NCBI GenBank assembly: GCA_018366035.1
Contig: JAGZIW010000002.1
Coordinates: 124,001 to 188,000, forward strand
Length of the DNA stretch: 64,000 nucleotides
Origin: Butyricicoccus pullicaecorum
Lineage (GTDB): Bacteria > Bacillota > Clostridia > Oscillospirales > Butyricicoccaceae
Direction: 5' to 3'
Shown here in pieces: positions 15,202 to 23,530 of the stretch. The number at the start of each line of letters is the position of its first letter. The first letter of the stretch is position 1. The position numbers were made by a program, and so were the translations under genes. The notes below the pieces were generated by a model. It had not been told where the DNA came from and searched no databases. It saw nothing but the letters and a program-made list of their open reading frames with translations.

Positions 15202-16440
15202 ATGAGTGAACTGAAGGGCGCTTGCATCATCGGTCAGTCCGGTGGACCTACTTCTGTCATCAACACATCTGTTCTGGGCGCAATCGAGACCGCTCTCGAC
15301 TGCCCATCTATTACCCGCGTTCTGGGTGCTGCACACGGTATCCGCGGCGTTCTAGATGACCAGCTGCTCGATATTGACAAGGAAGACCGCGAGGAGCTGA
15401 AGCTGCTTCGCTACACCCCCTCTTCCGCACTTGGCTCCTGCCGCTATAAGCTTGCAGATCCTGATGTAGACGATACCGACTACAAGCGCATCTTGGAGAT
15501 CTTCAAGAAGTATGACGTTCGTTATTTCTTCTACAACGGCGGCAACGACTCTATGGATACCTGCAATAAGATTTCCAAGTTCATGATGAAGTCCGGCTAT
15601 GATTGCCGCGTCATGGGTATTCCGAAGACAATCGACAATGACCTGTTCGGCACCGACCACTGCCCGGGCTATGCTTCCGCTTCCAAATATATTGCTACTT
15701 CCTGTATGGAAATCTATCAGGACGCTCGCGTATATGATACCGGCATGGTTTGTATCGTTGAAATTATGGGTCGTCACGCTGGCTGGCTGACTGCTGCTGC
15801 CGGTCTTGCAACCGCTCAGGGCGCAGGTCCTGACCTCATTTACCTCCCAGAGACCGACTTTGACATGGACAAGTTCATGGCTGATGTCAAAAAGGTTTAT
15901 ACCGAAAAGGGTAACTGTCTGGTTGCTGTTTCCGAGGGTATCCACTATGCAGACGGTACTTTCGTTTCCGAGGCAAAGACCTCTGCAACCGACGGCTTTG
16001 GTCATGCACAGCTGGGCGGTCTTGCTGCTATGCTGGCAGACAAGGTAAAGAGCGAGCTCGGCGTCAAGGTTCGCGGCATTGAGCTGTCCCTGCTCCAGCG
16101 CTGTGCAGCACACTGCGCTTCCAAGACCGACGTAGACGAGTCCTATGCTTCCGGTAAGGCTGCTGTTGAAAACGCTGTTGCCGGCAAGACTGACTTTATG
16201 CCGGGCTTCAAGTGCACACGTGATGGCGGTTATAAGTGCGAAATCGAGCTGCTCCCGCTGTCTCAGGTTGCTAATACCGAAAAGAAGGTTCCGCGTGAGT
16301 GGATCAATGCAGAGGGCAATGGCGTAACACAGGCATATATCGATTATGCGATGCCGCTCATCGCTGGCGACAATGTTGGACCAAAGGAAAACGGTCTGCC
16401 GCGCTTTGCAAAGCTCAAGAAAATTAAGGCTGAGGCTTAA
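15202..16440 (+). CDS. pfp: 6-phosphofructokinase, pyrophosphate-dependent type
   Basis: The 412-residue phosphofructokinase has the glycine-rich start 'GQSGGPTSVIN' (residues 11-21), GGNDS (113-117), PKTIDND (141-147) and 'MGRHAGW'. Two positions decide the phosphoryl donor. ATP enzymes have GGDGS and PGTIDND; here Asp116 and Lys142 replace the two glycines. That is the established signature of PPi-dependent enzymes, which phosphorylate fructose-6-phosphate reversibly with pyrophosphate. The start follows TTAGGAGG. It lies divergent from fba. Codon use is strongly biased, as for a highly expressed gene. Confidence 0.92.
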   Translation: MSELKGACIIGQSGGPTSVINTSVLGAIETALDCPSITRVLGAAHGIRGVLDDQLLDIDKEDREELKLLRYTPSSALGSCRYKLADPDVDDTDYKRILEIFKKYDVRYFFYNGGNDSMDTCNKISKFMMKSGYDCRVMGIPKTIDNDLFGTDHCPGYASASKYIATSCMEIYQDARVYDTGMVCIVEIMGRHAGWLTAAAGLATAQGAGPDLIYLPETDFDMDKFMADVKKVYTEKGNCLVAVSEGIHYADGTFVSEAKTSATDGFGHAQLGGLAAMLADKVKSELGVKVRGIELSLLQRCAAHCASKTDVDESYASGKAAVENAVAGKTDFMPGFKCTRDGGYKCEIELLPLSQVANTEKKVPREWINAEGNGVTQAYIDYAMPLIAGDNVGPKENGLPRFAKLKKIKAEA

Positions 16441-16455
16441 TTGTTGTTAGAATGA

Positions 16456-16495
16456 CAAAAACCCTGAAAGATGCGTCTTTCAGGGTTTTATTTTT
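16456..16495 (+). terminator. Intrinsic terminator of pfp
   Basis: The stem AAAACCCTGAAAGA/TCTTTCAGGGTTTT with a 4-nt loop is followed by ATTTTT. Confidence 0.88.
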
Positions 16496-16522
16496 GACAC
16501 CAATGACCTGTGTTTTTTTGTC

Positions 16523-16972
16523 TTACAACGACTTTTCTAAATAGATCATATCCTGCAATTGGATACCATCTTCTATAATCTGATGGTCATAATTACGGGT
16601 GAAAAAACCAATTTCCCGTCCACACACCGTAAAGCCGCATGCCTTATAAAATCCCAGCTGTTTGGGGGATTCCCCCGTTCCCACCCGCATTGTATGAGCG
16701 GAGCGTTCCCGACACTTTTCACACAGTTCCATTAAAAATTGCTTTCCAATCCCCTTTCCCTGATAGGCAGGCGCAACCGCAAAATTTTTCAGTTCATAGA
16801 TTTCCTGTGACTGCCGTACCAAAACTGCAATACCAATCACTTCCTCTCCCTCATACGCTGCATACATCGTGCCTCGCATCAAATAGCGATCGATCATACT
16901 CTCCTGCTCATCTGCAAGAAGCAGCAAGGGCAGAAAGCGTTTTTTATCTGTTGGAATCCACTTGAGCTGCAT
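16523..16972 (-). CDS. GNAT family N-acetyltransferase
   Basis: I start at the ATG at 16972, which follows CAGGAGGTTTATT on the minus strand; the longer frame would run back through the glnS terminator. The 149-residue GNAT domain has motif A 'NFAVAPAYQGKGIGKQFL' (Q-x-x-G-x-G) and 'LGFYKACGF'. The substrate is unknown. It lies 55 bp after glnS in the same direction, so it is probably reached by read-through past the glnS terminator, or it has a promoter I cannot see. Confidence 0.85.
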   Translation of the reverse strand: MQLKWIPTDKKRFLPLLLLADEQESMIDRYLMRGTMYAAYEGEEVIGIAVLVRQSQEIYELKNFAVAPAYQGKGIGKQFLMELCEKCRERSAHTMRVGTGESPKQLGFYKACGFTVCGREIGFFTRNYDHQIIEDGIQLQDMIYLEKSL

Positions 16973-16983
16973 GAATAAACCTC

Positions 16984-17018
16984 CTGAAAAGAAAGGGCGT
17001 CCGCTGTGCGGACGCCCT
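16984..17018 (-). terminator. Intrinsic terminator of glnS
   Basis: The 10-bp GC-rich stem AGGGCGTCCG/CGGACGCCCT with a 5-nt loop is followed on the minus strand by TTCTTTTC. Confidence 0.85.
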
Positions 17019-17027
17019 AATCTGCTT

Positions 17028-18689
17028 TTATTTGCCCTGCAATGTCTTGGCAAAGCTGTCCTTCAAGGTTACGATTCGGTTGAATCGTCCTTCTTCCTTG
17101 TCCTTGATAAAGTAACCCATACGTACAAACTGCATTCGTGTACCCTCTGGAACTTCTGCAATAGACGGCTCCAGCTTACAGCCTGTCAACTGCTTGAGGG
17201 AATCCGGATTGAGGAAATCCAGATAATCCTTGCCCTCTGGCACATCACCCGTATTCTCCAATGTGAACAAATTCTCATAGAGATAGCACGATGCATCTAT
17301 TGCATGCTTTGCAGAAACCCAATGAATGGTGCCCTTGACCTTGCGGCCATCTGCCGGCATGCCGTTGCCGGTTTCTAAATCCGCAGTACAGCGCAGTTCC
17401 ACAACCTCACCATTGTCGTCTGTAATCACCTCATTGCACTTTACGATATATGCACCCATGAGACGCACCTCACCGTCCGGCTTGAGACGCTGGAACTTCG
17501 GAGGCGGCACCTGTGCAAAGTCGCTTTTCTCAATATACAATTCACGTGTAAACGGCACATCACGAGTACCCTCTGCCTCATTCCTTGGATTATTCGGAAG
17601 TGCAAAAACCTCCTCCTGATCCTCTGGATAGTTTGTAATAACCATCTTAATCGGCTCGGTCACGGCCATACGGCGAAGTGCCGTTTCGTTCAGCTCCTCG
17701 CGGATACAATGCTCCAACAGACGAATGTCCACGAGCGAGTTTGCCTTTGCAATCCCCGCACGACGCACAAAATCCAAAATCGAGGACGGCGTATAACCAC
17801 GGCGGCGCAGACCGCACAAGGTTGGCATACGCGGGTCGTCCCAGCCCTCTACATGGTGCTCGAATACCAACTGGCGCAGATAGCGCTTAGACATCACTGT
17901 ATTGGTTACATTGAGGCGTGCAAACTCGCGCTGCTTTGGGTGATGCGGCAGCGGGCAGTTATCAACAACCCACTCATACAGTGGGCGATGGTTCTCAAAC
18001 TCAATCGAACACATGGAATGGGTAATGCCTTCCAGTGCATCTTGAATCGGATGCGCAAAATCATACAGCGGATAAATGCACCACGCATCGCCCTGACGAT
18101 GATGGTGTGCACGCACAATACGATAAATTGCCGGATCACGCATGTTCATATTACGCGATTCCATATCGATTTTCGCACGCAGCGTCTTAGAACCATCAGG
18201 GAACTTCCCTGCACGCATATCCTCGAACAGCTGGAGATTCTCCTCCACGGAACGGTCCCGATAGGGGCTGTTCTTGCCCGGCTGCTTGAGTGTGCCGCGA
18301 TACTCACGGATTTCGTCCTGTGTCAAGTCACACACATAGGCTTTGCCTGCCTTAATCAAAGACACTGCACATTCATAACAAGTTTCAAAATAGTCCGAAC
18401 CATAGAAAATACCGCCATTTGGCATTTCACCAGTCAGCCACTGGATATCCTCCTGAATGGATTGTACATATTCATCATCTTCACGTACCGGATTGGTATC
18501 ATCAAAGCGCAGGTTAAACTTTCCACCATACTTCTTTGCAATCGACCAGTTGATATAGATCGCCTTTGCCGAGCCAATATGCAGGTAACCATTTGGTTCG
18601 GGTGGGAAACGCGTGTGAATCTGTTCATGCAGACCCGCTGCAATATCTGCATCAATAATATCTGTTAAAAAATTTTTGACTTCTTCCAT
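17028..18689 (-). CDS. glnS: Glutaminyl-tRNA synthetase
   Basis: The 553-residue class I synthetase attaches glutamine to tRNA-Gln. The HIGH-type motif is seen in PPEPNGYLHIGSAKA (about residue 30-44), and the KMSKS-type motif in TVMSKRYLRQ (about residue 265). The C-terminal anticodon-binding beta-barrels are present, so the length is normal. It follows gltX by 38 bp in one operon. Having glnS is not universal in Firmicutes, many of which make Gln-tRNA only through GatCAB. No gat genes are visible here. Confidence 0.95.
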   Translation of the reverse strand: MEEVKNFLTDIIDADIAAGLHEQIHTRFPPEPNGYLHIGSAKAIYINWSIAKKYGGKFNLRFDDTNPVREDDEYVQSIQEDIQWLTGEMPNGGIFYGSDYFETCYECAVSLIKAGKAYVCDLTQDEIREYRGTLKQPGKNSPYRDRSVEENLQLFEDMRAGKFPDGSKTLRAKIDMESRNMNMRDPAIYRIVRAHHHRQGDAWCIYPLYDFAHPIQDALEGITHSMCSIEFENHRPLYEWVVDNCPLPHHPKQREFARLNVTNTVMSKRYLRQLVFEHHVEGWDDPRMPTLCGLRRRGYTPSSILDFVRRAGIAKANSLVDIRLLEHCIREELNETALRRMAVTEPIKMVITNYPEDQEEVFALPNNPRNEAEGTRDVPFTRELYIEKSDFAQVPPPKFQRLKPDGEVRLMGAYIVKCNEVITDDNGEVVELRCTADLETGNGMPADGRKVKGTIHWVSAKHAIDASCYLYENLFTLENTGDVPEGKDYLDFLNPDSLKQLTGCKLEPSIAEVPEGTRMQFVRMGYFIKDKEEGRFNRIVTLKDSFAKTLQGK

Positions 18690-18728
18690 AACTTCAAAAT
18701 AACCCCCTCTGGTTAAACTTTACAATGC

Positions 18729-20375
18729 TTACAGAACAGCTATGCAGCGATCCAATCGCGCCTCTACCTGCTCTTTGCCCATAATACGCATAACACTCTG
18801 CATATCAGGTGCATTTTGGCGGCCTGCAACTGCAACGCGCACCACCATGGATACATCTCCGACATGTCCCTTATACTGCTCCGGATTCTGCTTATACGCC
18901 TTGGTTTCTGCTGCAAACCCATGGGCTTGTGCAATATGTTTCATCTTTTCAAAGAAATCGTCCGGCGTGTCTTCCGCACAGAACTGGCTCTTAAACGCCT
19001 CCAGAATTTCTTTGGCATCTTGCTTTGTGACATGCTCCGGCATAGTATAATCCGGCGCAAACAACTCATCAAACAGAAAATCCATATAAGGCTTTACATC
19101 AGACCACAGCGCCAAATCCTTGCGCGGCTTTTTTCCTCCGCGTCCAATCTCTAAAAATGCGCGTGTCTTTTCCGGCTCACGCACAAAGAGTTTATGGAAC
19201 TCCGCATCATTTTCCTGACTCCATGCACAAACCGCATCATAAACCTCCTGTGCAGACATGCGGGAAATGACATTTTTGGAAACATCTTTGAGCTTATCAA
19301 TATCAAACAGCGCACCTGAACCGCTCATCTTCTTTGTCGAGAATGGGAAATCATTCATCGGCTTGTCCGGATTTGCACGGCGCCACTCCTCAAAGTTGGA
19401 GTTTAGGAGCGTCATCAGATATTCCAGCACAGAAGGCGCCGGATATCCCTGCTGCTTATAGAATGTGAGCGCAAGCTCTGGATCTTTACGCTTGGAAAGC
19501 TTACGCTTTGTTCCCGTTTCTTCGTCGATTTTCATCAGCTGTGCTGTATGCGCATACTTTGGCGCCTTCCAGCCCATTGCACGAAACAGCTGCAAATGTA
19601 CAGGCAGGGTCGCAAGCCATTCCTCTCCGCGCACAACAACGGTTGTGCCCATCAAGTGGTCATCTACAACATGGGCAAAGTGGTAGGTTGGAATGCCGTC
19701 AGATTTCAAAATAACAACATCTTGGTCATTTTCAGTGACCTCCATCTTTCCCTTTACGAGATCGTCGTGCTTGATCTTATTCTCAATACTTCCCTCTGAG
19801 CGAAAACGAATGACATAGGGAGTGCCCTTGGAAAGCTCTGTCTCGATATCCTCCATTGGGCGGTCACGCCATACTGCATACTTGCCATAGTAGCCGAAAT
19901 TCTCCTTGGCAGCCTCCTGCTTGTCACGCATGGCAGACAGTTCTTCTTCTGTTGCAAAGCATGGATATGCCATACCACGCTGCACCAAAGACTTGACGAA
20001 GGTTTGATAGATTTCCGCGCGCTGAGACTGTCGGTAAGGACCATATACCCCTGAGTCTCCTTCTAAGGTTGCACCCTCATCAAACGGCAGCCCAAAGGAC
20101 GAAAATGCATCAATAATAGTCTGTACGCCGCCTTCAACCTCTCTCTTTTTATCCGTATCTTCAATACGCAGATAAAATACACCGCCCGACTGATGTGCCA
20201 GACGTTCATCTACCAGCGCACCATACAGATTTCCAAGGTGCATAAAACCGGTCGGACTGGGTCCCATACGCGTAACCTTTGCCCCCTCTGGCAATTCACG
20301 CGCCGGATACTGGATATCCTCCGGCTGCTTAGTGACCTGCGGGAACAGCTTCTCCGCCAACAAATTATAATCCAT
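18729..20375 (-). CDS. gltX: Glutamyl-tRNA synthetase
   Basis: The start is taken at 20375 (MDYNLLAEK), which follows GGAG at workable spacing; 15 further codons are open upstream. This class I synthetase charges tRNA-Glu. The HIGH-type motif is RMGPSPTGFMHLGN and the KMSKS-type motif KRKLSKRKDPEL. At ~548 residues it is longer than the usual bacterial GluRS (~480), and the N-terminus before the HIGH motif has a ~40-residue extension. This form is common in some Clostridia. It is first in an operon with glnS, so the two enzymes for Glu and Gln are made together. Confidence 0.93.
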   Translation of the reverse strand: MDYNLLAEKLFPQVTKQPEDIQYPARELPEGAKVTRMGPSPTGFMHLGNLYGALVDERLAHQSGGVFYLRIEDTDKKREVEGGVQTIIDAFSSFGLPFDEGATLEGDSGVYGPYRQSQRAEIYQTFVKSLVQRGMAYPCFATEEELSAMRDKQEAAKENFGYYGKYAVWRDRPMEDIETELSKGTPYVIRFRSEGSIENKIKHDDLVKGKMEVTENDQDVVILKSDGIPTYHFAHVVDDHLMGTTVVVRGEEWLATLPVHLQLFRAMGWKAPKYAHTAQLMKIDEETGTKRKLSKRKDPELALTFYKQQGYPAPSVLEYLMTLLNSNFEEWRRANPDKPMNDFPFSTKKMSGSGALFDIDKLKDVSKNVISRMSAQEVYDAVCAWSQENDAEFHKLFVREPEKTRAFLEIGRGGKKPRKDLALWSDVKPYMDFLFDELFAPDYTMPEHVTKQDAKEILEAFKSQFCAEDTPDDFFEKMKHIAQAHGFAAETKAYKQNPEQYKGHVGDVSMVVRVAVAGRQNAPDMQSVMRIMGKEQVEARLDRCIAVL

Positions 20376-20448
20376 GGTATCGCTCCATCTCTGCAATTCA
20401 AAAATGATCTCTGCTGTCATTTGATACAGCTGAGATTTATTATCTTAT

Positions 20449-20478
20449 ATTCTACCATAAATATACCAGAAATTGCAA
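20449..20478 (-). promoter_or_regulatory. gltX-glnS promoter
   Basis: On the minus strand TTGCAA (20473-20478) and TAGAAT (20449-20454) have an 18-bp spacer, about 75 nt before the gltX ATG. The rest of the gap to 20712 shows only a second, plus-strand promoter. Confidence 0.6.
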
Positions 20479-20544
20479 GGCACATACATTTGCTTTCCCT
20501 TCCGCATTTTTGACTTCCGGATTCTGCGACAATTTCACTATATA

Positions 20545-20573
20545 TTGAGAAAAGTCTAAAAATATGATACAGT
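20545..20573 (+). promoter_or_regulatory. Possible promoter of the unrecognised ORF pair
   Basis: TTGAGA (20545-20550), 17-bp spacer, TACAGT (20568-20573). This leaves a leader of about 130 nt before the ATG at 20713. Confidence 0.4.
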
Positions 20574-20712
20574 AAAACCAAGAGATAAAATTAGAATCGA
20601 CCAATCAAAATAGAAACGATTTCTTGATTGCAAAAAAGATGTTTAGAACGATCAATCCGGCATTATAAGGTGCTATACATCAGCCAGAAAAACAAAAGGA
20701 CAGGTGGGAAAA

Positions 20713-21465
20713 ATGGAAAAAAATGAAAAACGATGGAGAAAGAAAACCTATAATCAGAAGTCTTGTTACACGAGGGCATACAAACTTTGCAAAGCAATCC
20801 GAGATGGAAAAGATGTGACAGAGGACATTGCAAAAATTGAGCCATATCTAAAATATTACTGCAAAGAACGAAGAGAAACGATGCAGGAGCATTGTTGTTT
20901 TGAGTTTGAGGAGTTTATAAACCCACAAGATGCACTATATGATATCAGTCCTGCTATGAAAAAATACTGGGACAGCGTTTATCCGCTGCTGGAAATACCG
21001 GAGAGCAAGTATAAGGCACTTCTTCGTTTTGTTAATGCCTACCAAAGATGCTTGGGGATTCCTCATACAGAAAGCATTCATATTTTGAGAGAGATCGGTT
21101 GGACACCAACAGACATTATGGCAACGTATCTGAAAGGGCGTTTTGGCGGTCGTATATTCCCCCTGTCCCCAGACGTCGTGGCAAAAGCTGTGCAGGAAGA
21201 TATGGATACAGCGATACATCTGATGGAAAGGAAAGGCCATGATGACTTGTTTACCCATGGATATAGTATGTATCATCAATTCTGGTGGATTGATTTCATG
21301 TATCTTTTTGTGAAATATGAGGATCGCACTTTTTTGACAACACAGCACAAAAGCAAACGTCTGTGTAAGCATTGTGCAGAAGTTCTGGCAAAATTAGAAC
21401 AGGATATGGCAAAGCACGAAGAGATACAACCATGGACTGACCTGCCCGATTTCTCGGGTTTTTGA
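20713..21465 (+). CDS. Unrecognised protein, 250 residues
   Basis: The start at 20713 follows AGGTGGG (20702-20708). I do not recognise this protein. It begins with a very basic segment (KRWRKKTYNQK), is rich in Lys, Tyr, His and Cys, and has scattered aromatic clusters ('YHQFWWIDFMYLFVKYED') but no transmembrane segment, signal peptide or known catalytic motif. Base composition is more AT-rich than the gltX gene next door. It ends in TGA at 21463-21465 within a TTTTTGA run. The frame that begins there (+1) stays open for a further ~115 codons, so this may be the first part of a longer protein. A 12-bp repeat flanks the ORF (see findings). Confidence 0.6.
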   Translation: MEKNEKRWRKKTYNQKSCYTRAYKLCKAIRDGKDVTEDIAKIEPYLKYYCKERRETMQEHCCFEFEEFINPQDALYDISPAMKKYWDSVYPLLEIPESKYKALLRFVNAYQRCLGIPHTESIHILREIGWTPTDIMATYLKGRFGGRIFPLSPDVVAKAVQEDMDTAIHLMERKGHDDLFTHGYSMYHQFWWIDFMYLFVKYEDRTFLTTQHKSKRLCKHCAEVLAKLEQDMAKHEEIQPWTDLPDFSGF

Positions 21466-21808
21466 AGGTGCTATACTTACACAGCGGCACTTGCTGGCAT
21501 CTGCCGCAGGTCAGCGTTTATGCAAAGGAAACGATTGGGATTCCTATGTAAAATCTTATCATCTGATAGATGAACAGCATGGATATGGTGCGGCACTTTG
21601 TTTTGACGCATTGTTAAAAGGACCTGAATACTATAACAACGAAACAACGGTAAGAGAAGTGTGTTTTTACCGCTTTGATTGTTTTATGCCATTTGACCAT
21701 GTACCAGAAAGCTGGAGATGCCTTCCAACAGAACTGCCAGAGGATTTTGTAAGAAAGGCATATCGTTCCTTTTATAAACTGGCAGGATTGGAAAAAAAGA
21801 AATCGTAA
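21466..21808 (+). CDS. Unrecognised ORF without a start; probable continuation in the +1 frame
   Basis: The frame is open well upstream of the previous stop and through to TAA at 21806-21808, encoding about 115 residues after the overlap. The only in-frame start candidates (such as TTG at 21491) have no Shine-Dalgarno sequence. The composition (Tyr, Phe, Cys and Asp rich) resembles the ORF before it. The simplest explanations are a one-base frameshift in the T-run at 21459-21463, a programmed +1 shift at TTT-TGA, or a decayed gene. No function can be assigned. Confidence 0.45.
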
Positions 21809-21864
21809 ATTTGATGTTGTCAGATCAGTCTATGCAATGATAAATTAAAATTCAAGGAATTGAG

Positions 21865-21893
21865 TTAATCGCGCCATATGGCTTGATTATAAT
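21865..21893 (+). promoter_or_regulatory. Promoter of the yjdF riboswitch transcript
   Basis: TTAATC (21865-21870), 17-bp spacer, TATAAT (21888-21893). Transcription would begin just before the conserved aptamer sequence. Confidence 0.5.
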
Positions 21894-21902
21894 TACAAAG
21901 AT

Positions 21903-22030
21903 AAAAACGCAATGTGCATTGAAAAATGTGCTAGAGCTGGTAGGTAGCCCAGCCGTCCTATGCTATATAGGGTAAGTAACCTGCCCCTCCGGGTTGTCCA
22001 TTCTTTGTTGAACAATTATTTTAGGAGGGA
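21903..22030 (+). ncRNA. yjdF-motif riboswitch
   Basis: The leader contains the conserved core of the yjdF RNA: AAATGTGCTAGAGCTGG, then GGTAGCCCAGCCGTCC, then GGGTAAGTAACCTGCCCC. It sits directly before a YjdF gene, the canonical context. Members bind diverse aza-aromatic compounds (established knowledge). CCCCTCC at 21984-21990 can pair with the Shine-Dalgarno GGAGGG at 22024-22029, so control is probably translational. There is no terminator between aptamer and gene. Confidence 0.85.
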
Positions 22031-22035
22031 TTCTC

Positions 22036-22452
22036 ATGGACAAAGTAAATGGAAAGCTGACAGTATATTTTGAAGAACCATTTTGGGTGGGAGTATTTGA
22101 ACGCTTCAAAGAAGGTAAATTATCTGCGGCAAAGGTCGTATTTGGCGCAGAGCCAAAAGATTACGAAGTGCTGGAATATATTCAAAAATATTATTTCAGT
22201 TTGAAATTTAGTCCGGCTGTTGATACGGTTGTAAAAGATGCAAAAAGGAATCCAAAAAGGATACATCGTCAAGCAAAAAAGCAAATGAAGGAAATAGGTA
22301 TTGGCACAAAATCACAACAGGCATTGAATTTACAGCGTGAACAGAACAAACAGACACGTAAAGCGAGAAACCGCGAGCAAAGAAAAGCGGAAGAACAACG
22401 ACTGTTTGAATTGAAACAGCAAAAGAAAAGAGAAAAGCATAAGGGGCATTAA
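22036..22452 (+). CDS. yjdF: YjdF family protein (DUF2992)
   Basis: The 138-residue protein starts with 'KLTVYFEEPFWVGVFER' and continues with 'KVVFGAEPKDYEVLEYI', which are the hallmarks of YjdF. The C-terminal ~65 residues are an extremely basic, charged helix (repeated K/R/Q/E, 'QNKQTRKARNREQRKAEEQR'), a probable coiled coil or RNA/DNA-contacting tail. The function is not established. Family members are often preceded by a yjdF riboswitch responding to aza-aromatics, as here, which suggests a part in handling such compounds. The start follows AGGAGGG. The terminator overlaps the stop codon. Confidence 0.88.
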   Translation: MDKVNGKLTVYFEEPFWVGVFERFKEGKLSAAKVVFGAEPKDYEVLEYIQKYYFSLKFSPAVDTVVKDAKRNPKRIHRQAKKQMKEIGIGTKSQQALNLQREQNKQTRKARNREQRKAEEQRLFELKQQKKREKHKGH

Positions 22453-22475
22453 CGCCCCTTATGCTTTTTTTAAGC
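22437..22475 (+). terminator. Intrinsic terminator of yjdF
   Basis: The stem AGCATAAGGGGC/GCCCCTTATGCT flanks the stop codon region and is followed by TTTTTTT. Confidence 0.9.
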
Positions 22476-22564
22476 TTATCGAGCAGCTTTCAGTGAATTT
22501 TTCACAAAAGCTGCCTAGAGAACGCGTCCTGTATATCTGATTCTTGATATGCAAGTCATCGTCC

Positions 22565-23434
22565 TTATTGATTATTAGAGAAAACGTCTGCAACCTCACT
22601 AATCGTTATATATGCCTGATGATCTATCTCATGTACAAGCTCTTTCATTTTGACTACTTGATAACGATTTATGATAAAGTAAATCATGCTTTTACTTTTA
22701 TTGGAATACCCACCTTTCGCGTCTAAATATGTTACGCCGCTTCCAAAAATATCAATCAATTTTGTGCCGATCTCCTCCGGCTTCTCAGTAATGATAATCG
22801 CACACTTAGCTCTATCAATACCATCTACAATATAATCAATCGTCTTTAATGCTGCAATATAGGTCACAATGGAATACAAGGGCAATATCCAGCTATCCAG
22901 TACAATTCCACAAATAATGTATAAAATCACATTATAAATCATTACAAATGTGCCGACCGTCATGCCCAAGCGTTTGGCAAAAATTACCGCCATGACCTCG
23001 ATACCGTCCATAGCTCCGCCAAAACGAATGGCAAGGCCACTTCCAATGCCCGAAATCACACCTCCAAACAATGCGCAGAGCAACAAATCTGTTCCCGCCA
23101 ACGGAGATGCCAAGCTTACATCAATTGGCAATACATCGGTAATCAGCCACGAAGAAACCGAATAAATACAGACCACATAGATTGCATATATGGTAAATCT
23201 CCAGCCCTGCTTTTTCAATCCAAACAGAAATATCGGAATATTTAACACAACAAGAAAAAGAGAGAGTGTCAAATATTCGGGAGTCAATTGATCCAATAGC
23301 ATGGAGGTTCCCGAAATGCCGCTGTCGTACAATTTGACAGGCATCAAAAAGATTGTGATTCCAAAAGCATTGACAATACCAGCCACTGTGAGCATCAGCA
23401 TATTTATCAGTTGTAATTTATTTTGTTTCTTCAT
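22565..23434 (-). CDS. YitT family membrane protein
   Basis: The 289-residue protein has five to six membrane helices in the first ~195 residues (YitT_membrane, with 'GISGTSMLLDQL' and 'GGAMDGIEVMAV'). A cytosolic C-terminal DUF2179 domain follows ('DRAKCAIIITEKPEEIG' and 'GGYSNKSKSMIYFIINRYQV'). Members are widespread in Firmicutes; the substrate is not established, though transport or membrane signalling is usually assumed. It is a single gene on the minus strand, and no clear terminator follows. It lies convergent to yjdF. Confidence 0.9.
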   Translation of the reverse strand: MKKQNKLQLINMLMLTVAGIVNAFGITIFLMPVKLYDSGISGTSMLLDQLTPEYLTLSLFLVVLNIPIFLFGLKKQGWRFTIYAIYVVCIYSVSSWLITDVLPIDVSLASPLAGTDLLLCALFGGVISGIGSGLAIRFGGAMDGIEVMAVIFAKRLGMTVGTFVMIYNVILYIICGIVLDSWILPLYSIVTYIAALKTIDYIVDGIDRAKCAIIITEKPEEIGTKLIDIFGSGVTYLDAKGGYSNKSKSMIYFIINRYQVVKMKELVHEIDHQAYITISEVADVFSNNQ

Positions 23435-23530
23435 TCCATCAGTCCCTCTATCACGATTGATTTTTCATTATAGTATATTCTATGATTACAAAAATACGAA
23501 CACCCGTTTTCGCCACAGCAGACACAGTCC

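Noticed and set aside
22004..22016. TTGTTGAACAA as a possible Rex or repressor site
   Set aside because: The spacing does not fit Rex (4-nt spacer required). It lies between riboswitch and ribosome-binding site, where it is more likely part of the RNA structure.
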